Source of the DNA: Polyangiaceae bacterium
Lineage (GTDB): Bacteria > Myxococcota_A > Polyangia > Polyangiales > Polyangiaceae
DNA: 64,000 bases
Assembly (NCBI GenBank): GCA_025937835.1
Contig: JAICQO010000016.1
Span: forward strand, 33,165 to 97,164
Direction: 5' to 3'
In this document: piece by piece, positions 15,746-23,385 of the stretch
How positions within the stretch are numbered: the stretch's first letter is position 1
How the letters are laid out: each line of letters starts with the position of its first letter
Made by a program: the position numbers and the translations under genes
Notes under the pieces: generated by a model
The model's input: the letters and a program-made list of their open reading frames with translations, nothing else
Database searches by the model: none
What the model was told of the DNA's origin: nothing

Positions 15746-17086
15746 GTGCCCAGACTTCCGGCGTGGTTGCTAGTCGCTGCAACGGCAGCTTCGGTATCGC
15801 CTGCGGCTGCCGACAGCCGAACAGCGGGCGGCCCGCTGTCCGACAGCTGCGCTTCGCGCCACGGGACGGCCTTGGGACTCGTGGCCTGCGAGCTTGCCCG
15901 AGGCTTGCCCCCGGCGACCTCGGAGACGTTGGTCGTGACTGCCGCAGTCGCGGGCGAGCTCACCAAGGAACGCCGCGCGGAGCTCGGCGGCCGCCTGGCG
16001 GCGTTGGTTGCGGGCGAGCTCGGCCCCAAGGCGCGCGCGCTGTCCGGCATCGTGTCGTCCCTTGCCGCACACGCTGCCGCGCGCGGCGCGAAAGTCGTCT
16101 CGCTGCGCGCAGAGCTCGATCGCTCGCGCCTCTCCGCCACGGCCGACGTGCTCGGCGGCGGGGCGCGTTTCTGGGAGCGCTTCGCGGACCAAGCGTCGCG
16201 CGTCACCGCCCACTCGTTCGCGGCACAGCCGCTCGACGCCGAGCTCCGCAGCGCCCTGCCGCGCGTGCCGCTCGTGATCTCGAAGATCCACAAGGCCAAG
16301 CTCGATGAGCCCGCCGTAGCGCTCGTGTGCGGCGACATCGACGGTGACGGCTCACCCGAGCTCGGCGTCGTCGGGCGTCATCGAACGCGCATCGGCCGCA
16401 TCGTCTCGGGGGCGTTCCAGGCCTCGGACAGCGCAGCCTGGTCGGATTTGTCGCCGCTCTCGGGCGCGCCGCTGCGCGAACCCGTCGCGAGCGCCGTGCT
16501 CCGGAGCGACGGCACGCTCGCGGTGGGCAGCACGGATCGCGAGAACCTGGTGGTGCTGGATCGCGAGCTGAACGTGCTCGGCCGTGCCGCGGGTCGCATT
16601 CCCTGGGGAACGCAGGGTTGCGCCCGACGCAGCGGCCTCGGGCTCGCCGATGAGGAGGTCGCGTGCACGGGCGCGGCGAAGGCGGCCGCGCCGGGCGCGG
16701 TGGTCGACGCCATAGCCGCCGCGCGCCTCGTGGGTCGCGACGGCTCGTCCCGAGAAGTGCTCGCGCTCCGGCGGCAGAGCGACGGTCATGTCTCGATCCG
16801 CTTCGGAAAGCGCCGGCTCGAGCTGCCGGAGCCCGTGGGCGCGCAGCTCGCACTCGGAGACCTCGACGGCGACGGTCAACTCGAGCTGCTGAGCAGCGAA
16901 GCGACTCTGGATCCCGCAGCGGACGCGCTGAAGATCCGGACATTGCCGGAGAACGGTCCGCTCGCGCCGGGCCTCAGCGTACCCGTGCCGAGCGGGGTTC
17001 AGGCTCTGTGCGTGTGCCCGCCCGGGCCCAACGGCTTCTCGACGATCGTCGCCGCTACGGGCGACGGGTTGTGGGTCCTCGAGTGA
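15746..17086 (+). CDS. Secreted FG-GAP/VCBS-like repeat protein
   Basis: I prefer GTG 15746, because the signal peptide VPRLPAWLLVAATAASVSPAAA begins there; the frame is open back to an ATG at 15623. The mature part first shows an Ala-rich helical region with a possible lipoprotein/LpoB-like character. From about 16325 it carries calcium-binding FG-GAP-like motifs: GDIDGDGSPELGVVG and GDLDGDGQLELLSSE. Such repeats form beta-propellers in extracellular proteins. Its stop overlaps the GTG start of the next gene (GTGA), so the two are translationally coupled and probably act together outside the cytoplasm. Confidence 0.7.
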   Translation: MPRLPAWLLVAATAASVSPAAADSRTAGGPLSDSCASRHGTALGLVACELARGLPPATSETLVVTAAVAGELTKERRAELGGRLAALVAGELGPKARALSGIVSSLAAHAAARGAKVVSLRAELDRSRLSATADVLGGGARFWERFADQASRVTAHSFAAQPLDAELRSALPRVPLVISKIHKAKLDEPAVALVCGDIDGDGSPELGVVGRHRTRIGRIVSGAFQASDSAAWSDLSPLSGAPLREPVASAVLRSDGTLAVGSTDRENLVVLDRELNVLGRAAGRIPWGTQGCARRSGLGLADEEVACTGAAKAAAPGAVVDAIAAARLVGRDGSSREVLALRRQSDGHVSIRFGKRRLELPEPVGAQLALGDLDGDGQLELLSSEATLDPAADALKIRTLPENGPLAPGLSVPVPSGVQALCVCPPGPNGFSTIVAATGDGLWVLE

Positions 17087-18384
17087 CGCTCGCGGCTCGG
17101 CGCGTCGGCCGCAGGCTGTTCTGCGCGGCGCTCGCCACGTCCGCCGGCGCCGGGGCGCTCGGCCGCACGCCGTTCGGTGGTGTGTTGCGCTTGGTCGTGC
17201 CCTGGAGCCTCGAGCGCATCGACCCGCACGCGCCCGACGATCCGATCGCGGCGCTGTTCGGCGCGGCGATCGCCGATCCGCTGTACGCGGTGGACCCGCA
17301 CGGTCGCGCGTACAGCGCGCTCGCCGAGGCGCTGCCGAAACCCGTGGCGCGCGGCTTCGCGGTGCGCCTGCGACCGGGGCTGGTCACGGCGCGCGGCAAG
17401 GCGCTCGACGCGCGGGACGTGCTCTCTTCGCTGGCGCGCGCCAAGAGACGCGGGGTGCTCGTGCCCGACGCGCGGCTCGCCGGGTCGGATCGGCTCGCGC
17501 TCGAGTTCTCCGCGGCCTCGCTCGAGTCGCTCACGGACGCGCTGGCGAGCCCGCTCAGCGCGATCTTGCCTCGCAATTACTCGCCGCTCGAGCCCGACGG
17601 CACCGGCGCTTTTCTCGCCGAGCTCGCGCGCGGCAAGCTGGTGTTGAAGCGCAACGCGGCCGGGGCACGCGGGCCGGCTTACCTGGACGCCCTCGAGGTC
17701 GCCACGGTGACGGATCTCGCGGAGGCGCTGCGCGCCTTCGAAGCGGGCAGCGTCGATCTCGGCTGGCTCGGCGCAGGCCTCCACCGGGCGCGTCGGGACG
17801 CCCGGGCGTTTCGCGGCATGGGCTACGGCTGGGCGGTGCTACGCACGGGCAAGCGCGCCGGCAGCTGGGGCGCCCCCGGCGTTGCTCAAAAGTTGCTGGA
17901 CGGCGTGGATCCCGAGCGGCTACGCCACCTCGGCCTCGAGGAGCTCTCGCCGATCGCCGCCAGCGCCATCGCCTGGGGTGGAGGCAACACGCAGCTGCTC
18001 GTGGCCGACGATGCGCCGCAGCTGGTGCTGATCGCGCGCGCGCTCGCCGCGTTGCTGCAGCGCCCCGGCCACGACATCGCGGTCGAGCCCGCGCCGCGCA
18101 GCGAGCTCGAAAAGTCCCGAGCCAGCCGCGATTTCGGCCTGCTCGTGGACTTCGTGCGCGGCCTGGGCCCGGGCCGGAAGCGCATCGAAGAGACGTTCCT
18201 GCTCGCCGAGAACCCGGAGCTCGCGAAGCGCCCGTCGGGCCGCTTCGGAGACGACGCGCGGGCGGTGTGCCGCACGCTCTCCCTGGGCGTGATCGGCGAG
18301 CTGTGGGTGGAGGGCGCGCACGACGCCGCGTTCCAGCGGCTCACGGGCTGGCAGCTCGGAAACGTCTACCGTCAACCCGCGTAG
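17083..18384 (+). CDS. Extracellular solute-binding protein family 5-like protein
   Basis: 433 residues from GTG 17083, which overlaps the upstream stop; the open frame extends back to 16663 but only as a shadow of the upstream gene. The N-terminus RRVGRRLFCAALATSAGAGALG looks like a Tat-type signal (twin Arg, then Phe, then a weakly hydrophobic stretch). The body follows the peptide/nickel-binding protein pattern: PWSLERIDPHAPDDPIAALFG, DPLYAVDPHGRAYSALAEALPK, VRLRPGLVTARGKALDARDVLSSL. No ABC permease or ATPase is nearby. It is shorter than the typical 500+ residues and may have become a sensor or scaffold rather than a transporter subunit. Confidence 0.72.
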   Translation: MTLAARRVGRRLFCAALATSAGAGALGRTPFGGVLRLVVPWSLERIDPHAPDDPIAALFGAAIADPLYAVDPHGRAYSALAEALPKPVARGFAVRLRPGLVTARGKALDARDVLSSLARAKRRGVLVPDARLAGSDRLALEFSAASLESLTDALASPLSAILPRNYSPLEPDGTGAFLAELARGKLVLKRNAAGARGPAYLDALEVATVTDLAEALRAFEAGSVDLGWLGAGLHRARRDARAFRGMGYGWAVLRTGKRAGSWGAPGVAQKLLDGVDPERLRHLGLEELSPIAASAIAWGGGNTQLLVADDAPQLVLIARALAALLQRPGHDIAVEPAPRSELEKSRASRDFGLLVDFVRGLGPGRKRIEETFLLAENPELAKRPSGRFGDDARAVCRTLSLGVIGELWVEGAHDAAFQRLTGWQLGNVYRQPA

Positions 18385-18395
18385 CCCGCGCTCTC

Positions 18396-19196
18396 TCAAT
18401 CCGGCAGCTTGCTCGGCACCGGGATGCTGCCGCCGCCGCGCACGAAGGACACGATCAGCTCGCTCAGCTTGTTGTCTGCCTTGACGCATTTCGCGCTGAC
18501 GTCGCCGGTGGTCGCGCCCTTGCACTCGGTGCGGCGCTCGAGGAAGGCCTTGTTCACCTTCTCGTCCTTGCGCAGCGCCTCTTGCACGTTGTCGTCGAGG
18601 AAGCGCCACTCGACCTTGACGTTCTTGGTCGAGGGCGGACGTTGCTGGGTGATTTCTTCACCCGAGAGAGTGACACAAGAGCCGTCCCAGCGGATCGCGT
18701 CGTAGCCCGCTCCCGAGCCGCTCACCTGCATGCCGCCGGTGTCCGCCTTGCGCTCGGCAAGCAGCAGCACTTCCTCGTCGAACTCGAGGAAGCCGCCGGT
18801 GGAGGCGCCACCCGAGGCGTTCCAGGCTTCGGTTTTCCGCGTGAGGTACGCGCGCGTCCATTTCGAGCCGTTCCCGAACAGGTACAGCGCCATCGACGGA
18901 TAGCGTCCGTTGCACAGGCGCTTCACGAACTTCGGCTCCGGTACGCACACGCCGCTGACCTTCTTGAAGCAGTCGCTCGGCACCTCGACCGGACCGCTGG
19001 CAGCGGCCTCCGACGCTTCCCCCTCGGCTTCCGCCTCGCCGTCGCCGGCCGAGCCCGAGTCGCGGCTCTCCGCGGCGGTCTCGTCGGCGGCGCTCTCCGC
19101 GGGTTGGTTCGAGCCACCGCAAGCGGACGACAGGCTCGAAAGGATCAGGGCCACACCGAGGGAGGTCACGAACGACGACTGAAGCGGGAGCTGCAT
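18396..19196 (-). CDS. Secreted lipoprotein of unknown function
   Basis: 266 residues with a signal peptide ending LSSLSSACGG (lipobox Cys26). An acidic Glu/Ala/Ser linker (about 30-68) precedes a globular domain with five cysteines, such as DCFKKVSGVCVPEPKFVKRLC. A lysine-rich helical part follows (EALRKDEKVNKAFLERRTECKG). I do not recognise the fold. It is convergent with the solute-binding-like gene with an 11-bp gap. The ATG at 19196 is well placed for the signal peptide. Confidence 0.78.
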   Translation of the reverse strand: MQLPLQSSFVTSLGVALILSSLSSACGGSNQPAESAADETAAESRDSGSAGDGEAEAEGEASEAAASGPVEVPSDCFKKVSGVCVPEPKFVKRLCNGRYPSMALYLFGNGSKWTRAYLTRKTEAWNASGGASTGGFLEFDEEVLLLAERKADTGGMQVSGSGAGYDAIRWDGSCVTLSGEEITQQRPPSTKNVKVEWRFLDDNVQEALRKDEKVNKAFLERRTECKGATTGDVSAKCVKADNKLSELIVSFVRGGGSIPVPSKLPD

Positions 19197-19299
19197 GGGG
19201 GCGGTGTTTTAACCGAAAACCCCGGAGCCCGGTAAGGCCCTCAGGCACGCCCAGCGCCGCGCCCGCGGGAAACGCCTGATTTCGGCCCAGCTCGGCGCT

Positions 19300-19728
19300 T
19301 CACCTGGAGGGCTCGACGTACTTCTTCAGCGCCTCCAGCACGCCGCGCCAGTTCTGCTCGGAGTGCCCGGCGCGCTCTTCGGTGTCGAAGTTCGACTGAT
19401 GAACGCGAACGCGGGTGCCGCCGTCCTGTTCGTCCAGATCGTAGCGCACGATCTGGCGCAGCTCCGGCTTGTCTTCCAGGCCACTGAAGCTCGACCAGTA
19501 GTCGTACGAGAGGCTGTGGAGCGGTTCGAAGCTCAGAACCTGACCGCGGTCCTCGTACTGTTTGCCCTGCCACTCGCCGCGGAAGAACAGCGGCGAACCG
19601 GGGTGCCAGCTGGTCTCGAGCTCGGTGCCGAAGAAATAAGCTTTTACCGCGGCGGGCTCGGTCAGCGCTTTCCAGACGCGGTCGCGGGATGCTCGGATCA
19701 CGATCGATGCGGAACAAGAGTGGGACAT
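19300..19728 (-). CDS. SRPBCC (AHSA1/START-like) domain protein
   Basis: 142 residues, a single SRPBCC-type domain. It opens with IVIRASRDRVWKALTEPAAVKAYFFG, the classic AHSA1-family beginning, and continues with GQVLSFEPLHSLSYDYWSS and GTRVRVHQSNFDTEERAGH. It ends with an alpha helix (NWRGVLEALKKYVEP). This fold binds hydrophobic ligands or partner proteins, and the ligand is unknown here. It is cytoplasmic with no signal peptide. Fifty-one bp separate it from the lipoprotein gene upstream on the same strand, so co-transcription is possible. Confidence 0.88.
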   Translation of the reverse strand: MSHSCSASIVIRASRDRVWKALTEPAAVKAYFFGTELETSWHPGSPLFFRGEWQGKQYEDRGQVLSFEPLHSLSYDYWSSFSGLEDKPELRQIVRYDLDEQDGGTRVRVHQSNFDTEERAGHSEQNWRGVLEALKKYVEPSR

Positions 19729-19779
19729 GCGGCGAGTCTCGCTGCGAACGTCGCGCGCGGCTTGTACAAACGCGACGCC

Positions 19780-20916
19780 TCAGCGGGCGACGCAAACGCC
19801 GTCGGCCGAGGCCGGCTTTTGTGGGGCCCCCGCGTTGGAAGCTCCTCCCGTGATGCGAGCCCCGCCGCTCGTGCTGCCGCCGCTGGTGCTGCCGCCGCCC
19901 GTGCTGCCGCCGCTGGTGCTGCCGCCGCTGGCCCCCAAAGCACCGCCCGAGCCGCCGCCGCTCAGGCCGGCCGCCCCCCCGGTCGCGACCGGCTGGGGAA
20001 TTCGCCGGCACCCGACCCGATCGGCGCCGAACGAGCTGGGCTCGCAGCGATAACCCTCGGGGCACGTCACGTCCGGCTCGTCACAGCGTCGGATGCGACA
20101 GCCATAGTCGTCCGACTCCGCGGACTCCAAATCGCAGTACGCGTAGTTGGTCCCTTCGCGAAGGTACTGGCAGTCGAAGCCCTCTCCACAGTTGCGGATC
20201 CGGCAGCCTTGGGGGTCCGTGCCTTCGGGACGCGGACCGTCGTTCATGGGCTCGCAAATGAAGGAGCCATCATTGCTGCAGCCGCCGGTCTCCGAGCAAG
20301 GCTCCGGCACGCACCCCGAGGCTTCGTTGCTCGCCCTGTCGGGAGCACACGACCAGCGATCGCGGCACGTGAACCCGTCGGGCTCGTCGCATTGCTTGCG
20401 CACGCAGCCGCGAGCCGCTTCGCGAACGGCGTCGGCTGCGTCGCCGACGGTCGAGCCAAGCAGCGGTAGCGTCGAGGCTTCCGCGGCCACCGACGGATCG
20501 CATGCGTAGTGAGCCGGACACTCAGGCGCACCGTCCTTGTCGCAATCCTCGAGCTCGCACAGCCCGCTTTCTCTGCAGACTTCTCCCGGTGCGCAGCCGT
20601 TAGGCTGACACGGCACGGTGCAGACGCGGCTCGGGCAGGACGGGCCCTGCAACGCACCCGTATACGGCGCGCACACCTGGTCGCCCGGGCACGCGGAGCT
20701 GTCAGTACAGGAGATCAGGTTCAGGCACGGATTGAACGGGATGGGCTGGCGCAGCTGCCCCGCGTCCGAACAGCGTTGCTCCGAAGGACAATCCGCGTCG
20801 CTCGCGCAGCTTTGCGGCTCCGATCGCTCCTCCGTACTGCAACCGAGGGCCGCAACGGCGGCGACACCACCGAACAGAAAACCCCGCACGATTCTCGAGA
20901 ACGCTCCGCTGGGCAT
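19780..20916 (-). CDS. Cys-rich lipoprotein with Gly/Ser/Thr-rich C-terminal repeats
   Basis: 378 residues from ATG 20916; the frame is open to 21072 but the signal peptide GFLFGGVAAVAALGC (lipobox Cys26) fixes the start. The mature protein has many short Cys-spaced modules (CASDADCPSEQRC, CPGDQVCAPYTG, CEDKDGAPECP-like), resembling the Cys-rich modules common in myxobacterial surface lipoproteins. It ends in a flexible tail of GGST/GGSG repeats, encoded by a 15-bp tandem repeat. A surface-exposed structural or adhesive role is likely, but no specific function can be given. Confidence 0.78.
   Translation of the reverse strand: MPSGAFSRIVRGFLFGGVAAVAALGCSTEERSEPQSCASDADCPSEQRCSDAGQLRQPIPFNPCLNLISCTDSSACPGDQVCAPYTGALQGPSCPSRVCTVPCQPNGCAPGEVCRESGLCELEDCDKDGAPECPAHYACDPSVAAEASTLPLLGSTVGDAADAVREAARGCVRKQCDEPDGFTCRDRWSCAPDRASNEASGCVPEPCSETGGCSNDGSFICEPMNDGPRPEGTDPQGCRIRNCGEGFDCQYLREGTNYAYCDLESAESDDYGCRIRRCDEPDVTCPEGYRCEPSSFGADRVGCRRIPQPVATGGAAGLSGGGSGGALGASGGSTSGGSTGGGSTSGGSTSGGARITGGASNAGAPQKPASADGVCVAR
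19864..19932. repeat. 15-bp tandem repeat encoding the GGSTS tail
   Basis: Four successive 15-bp units of the type GCCGCTGGTGCTGCC, with one or two substitutions between copies, followed by a partial unit. The period is in frame, so copy-number change would only lengthen or shorten the tail of the lipoprotein. Confidence 0.75.
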
Positions 20917-21240
20917 GCGGAACACCCCGGTGCAAAACCCACACCCAGCTCCGACCCGCAGAATCTTCGCTAAGTATCGCAGCCGAGCCGTCCGCCTGTG
21001 CCAGCGTGTGCCACTTGCGTCCAAGCCGCAGCCGCAGCCGAAGCTCGGCGCGCCACGCGGACTGTGCACCACGTGGCGAGCGTCACGGGCCGCATCTATC
21101 CTTCTTCCCCGCTGGCCGTCGATTACGCGCGCCGCGCGCTGCCGTCCGCGCGGTCGGCTCGCTAGCGATTGCCTCGAAAGAGGTCAGGGACTACCGTCCG
21201 TCTCCCGGCAAAAACCAGCCGCCGGGAAGGAACGAAGATC
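20917..21240. promoter_or_regulatory. Divergent intergenic region upstream of osmC
   Basis: About 324 bp between two divergent genes. It holds a weak inverted repeat (CGCCACG...CGTGGCG near 21050-21080) and, near its right end, the osmC ribosome-binding site AAGGAACG. No sigma-factor consensus or peroxide-operator-like motif is clear to me. Confidence 0.35.
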
Positions 21241-21657
21241 ATGGCAGTCTCGAAAGCTCAAGCGAAGTGGACCGGCAACCTCAAAGAAGGCAACGGCTCG
21301 GTGAAGGGCACCGCCTTCGAAGCTCCGTTCACGTTCGCCTCTCGCTTCGAGGGCAGCGGCAAGGGCACGACTCCGGAAGAGTTGATCGGCGCGGCACACG
21401 CGGGTTGCTTCTCGATGTTCCTCGCGGCGCAGCTGAGCAACGCGGGTCACCCGCCCACCAGCATCGAAACCTCGGCCACGGTTCACCTCGAAGCCGGCCC
21501 GACCGTCACCAAGATCGAGCTCGCCACCCAGGCCAGCGTGCCCGGCGTCGACCCCAAGGTCTTCGAGGAGAAGGTGGCTTTCTCCAAGGCGAACTGCCCG
21601 ATCTCGAAGGCGCTCGCCGCGATCCCCGAGATCGTGATCGACGCGAAGCTCGTCTGA
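21241..21657 (+). CDS. osmC: OsmC-type organic hydroperoxide peroxidase
   Basis: 138 residues from ATG 21241, with AAGGA about 10 bp upstream; an earlier in-frame ATG at 21169 lacks such a site. Family features are all present: AKWTGNLKEGNGSVKG at the start, EELIGAAHAGCFSMFL with peroxidatic Cys56, and SKANCPISKAL with resolving Cys119. The enzyme reduces organic hydroperoxides using a dithiol. Length and motifs match OsmC rather than Ohr. It stands alone with its own promoter region. Confidence 0.93.
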   Translation: MAVSKAQAKWTGNLKEGNGSVKGTAFEAPFTFASRFEGSGKGTTPEELIGAAHAGCFSMFLAAQLSNAGHPPTSIETSATVHLEAGPTVTKIELATQASVPGVDPKVFEEKVAFSKANCPISKALAAIPEIVIDAKLV

Positions 21658-21810
21658 CGAACGCTTCGGGGGTCGGAGAAAAAGCCCCTCCCCCCCGATC
21701 CCCACTCCGCTCCCCCGTCCCCTGCGCGGTCCGACCGACGTCACCCACTGAGTCGGCCGGACCGCGCCCCCATCACACTCACTAACTGACTGCCGGCCTG
21801 AAGCTGACAG

Positions 21811-22194
21811 CCCCACAATCAAGTGTGGGAGCGACGCTGGCAGTTCGCGCGACTGGACACGCTTCTGCCAGCGCCGCCCCTCGGGTGTGTCCGCGCGTCG
21901 CCGACCACACCCCGTACAAGCGTTTCCGGACATCGGTAACGCGGGACACCATTAGACGAGCGGTGAGCGCGCCCGGCGCGCTCCAATCCGCCTGCGGGTC
22001 CGCTCCGAGGTCTTTCCCGGAGCGGACCCGCCTCTCTCCACCCATACGGCGCTGTGCGCACCACCCACTCTGATCGCCGACACCCGGGACGCGGCGCGGA
22101 ACACGCGCTCGGACGTCGATCCGGGCTCCCTTGTCGCGATCAGAAAACTTTTGGAAACACGACCCTCGCTGCGCGCGCCGGCTCGATTGAGCCG
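21811..22194. repeat. Cluster of perfect inverted repeats; candidate structured RNA region
   Basis: Successive perfect arms lie at 21812-21817/21824-21829 (6 bp), 21835-21843/21865-21873 (9 bp), 21883-21889/21906-21912 (7 bp), 21965-21973/21975-21983 (9 bp), 21994-22007/22018-22031 (14 bp), 22070-22077/22136-22143 (8 bp) and 22179-22184/22189-22194 (6 bp). The 22070-22143 pair encloses further possible stems (CCCGG/CCGGG, GCGCG/CGCGC) and is followed by AAAACTTTT. High GC raises the chance rate, but the 14-bp arm and the density stand out. Whether it is transcribed is unknown. Confidence 0.4.
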
Positions 22195-22435
22195 TTGCCG
22201 TTTGGCAGTGCGCTGAGAGGGCCCGTTGCATGTTTGGACTCTTGAGCAACGCTCGTGCCAGCGTTCCCGACGCCACCTCGAGCGAGCTCGGCGCACCGCC
22301 GCAGAGCCGCCACCACGCCGCAGCAGGACGAGCGATGCGGAGCTTGCCTCAAGGGTTTCGAGGACTTGTCGCGGTTCGATCCGTCCGCGTACGAGCGTGT
22401 TCCCCGGCATCCGCCCCCGTGTCGGGCGGGGCACA

Positions 22436-22477
22436 ACCTGTATCTTTCGGAGATACAGGTGTATCAGCAGCTGTATC
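22436..22477. promoter_or_regulatory. Array of four TGTATC half-sites with a 10-bp perfect inverted repeat
   Basis: ACCTGTATCT-TTCGG-AGATACAGGT (22436-22460) is a perfect 10-bp hairpin with a 5-nt loop. TGTATC recurs at 22439, 22460 and 22472, with the inverted form GATACA at 22452. It lies 36-77 bp beyond the stop of the last transglutaminase gene. It could end the minus-strand transcript, although no T-run follows, or be an operator with repeated half-sites. It also lies inside a protein-like plus-strand frame, so coding constraint is a third explanation. Confidence 0.4.
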
Positions 22478-22512
22478 ACTCGCTGCTCGAGCGGCGATGC
22501 TTGCCGAAGGCC

Positions 22513-23385
22513 TCAGGCGCGCGCCACTTCCACGCCCACCCGCACGAGATGCTGGCCGCCTCCGAGAATCACCCCGCGCAGCGGACTGGTGTCGCTGAAG
22601 TCGCGGCCCCACGCGAGCGTGACGTGCTCGTCGCTGGGGATGGAGCCGTTGGTCGGGTCGAAATCGACGAAGCCAAAACCCGGACACCAAGCCGATAGCC
22701 AGGCGTGCGAGGCGTCGGCACCGACCAGGCACGGCCGGCCGGGCGGCGGGGTGTTGTGCACGTAACCGCTGACGTAGCGAGCCGGGATGCCCAGGCTGCG
22801 CAGCATGCCGATCTGCAGGTGCGCGAAGTCCTGGCAGACGCCGCGGCGCGACTCGAGCACGCGATCGATCGGGGTCGCGATCGTGGTCGAGCCCGGCACG
22901 TAGGCGAAGTCCGCGTGGATCCGGCGCGTGAGCTCGAACACGGCGTCGAGCAGCGGCCGCCCGGGCGCGAACGATTGCGAAGCGTAGTCGATCAGCGGGT
23001 CTGCGCGGCGAACGTGCGGCGAGTCCAGGGTCAGCTCGAGCGCGCCCAGGCCCTCGGGGCTGCGATCGCGCCGGATCCGGTCGCGCACGCCGTCCCAGGC
23101 GGGCGACAACAGCAGCGCCGGTGGCTCGAAGGGCTCGAGGTCCACCTCGGAGATTGCGCTCACGGACAGCCGGACGTGCGCCTCTTCGAGGGTGAAGAAA
23201 TGCACGACGTTGCCGAAGTAGTCCGTGTCCGAGGTCAGCGTGGGAGTCGAGGGCTCGACGACCAGCCGCGAGACGAGCGGCCGCTGGTGCGGGGTCTGAC
23301 GCGGCACGAGGCGCGCCTCGTTGTGACAGATCGAGACCGGCTCGCTGTATTCGTAGCTCGTGGTGTGCCGGACCAGATAGCGCAT
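22513..23385 (-). CDS. Transglutaminase-like protein (last gene of the ATP-grasp/alpha-E cluster)
   Basis: 290 residues. The N-terminal beta region (MRYLVRHTTSYEYSEPVSICHNEARL) is the bacterial transglutaminase-like N-terminal domain. The catalytic core has Cys184 in SRRGVCQDFAH, His227 in DASHAWLSAW and Asp243 in DFDPTNG, so the Cys-His-Asp triad is intact. Such proteins act as peptidases or amide transferases and are regularly encoded with circularly permuted ATP-grasp and alpha-E proteins. The start overlaps the stop of the ATP-grasp-alpha-E fusion (TAATG). It has no signal peptide, so it is cytoplasmic. The substrate is unknown. Confidence 0.9.
   Translation of the reverse strand: MRYLVRHTTSYEYSEPVSICHNEARLVPRQTPHQRPLVSRLVVEPSTPTLTSDTDYFGNVVHFFTLEEAHVRLSVSAISEVDLEPFEPPALLLSPAWDGVRDRIRRDRSPEGLGALELTLDSPHVRRADPLIDYASQSFAPGRPLLDAVFELTRRIHADFAYVPGSTTIATPIDRVLESRRGVCQDFAHLQIGMLRSLGIPARYVSGYVHNTPPPGRPCLVGADASHAWLSAWCPGFGFVDFDPTNGSIPSDEHVTLAWGRDFSDTSPLRGVILGGGQHLVRVGVEVARA

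Larger units (their letters stand above)
21658..22512. other. 855-bp stretch without a confident gene, rich in inverted repeats
   Basis: The longest gap in the window. The open frames here do not look like known proteins, with one partial exception: a plus-strand frame (22255-22698) that reads protein-like around 22330-22500 (KGFEDLSRFDPSAYERV, NLYLSEIQVYQQLYHSLLE). That frame would overlap the transglutaminase gene antisense by 186 bp. The left half (21811-22194) holds a series of perfect inverted repeats, and the right part holds the TGTATC array. No tRNA cloverleaf was found. Confidence 0.5.

Noticed and set aside
16663..17082. Upstream extension of the solute-binding-like gene by 140 codons
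   Set aside because: It overlaps the FG-GAP-like gene in another frame, is Arg-rich and precedes the signal peptide. The GTGA overlap gives a natural start.
20917..21072. N-terminal extension of the Cys-rich lipoprotein
   Set aside because: It has no ribosome-binding site and would place the lipoprotein signal peptide inside the protein.
22360..22400. A GGTTCGATCC stretch reminiscent of a tRNA T-arm
   Set aside because: The flanking bases do not pair as a 5-bp T stem and no acceptor, D or anticodon arms are present.
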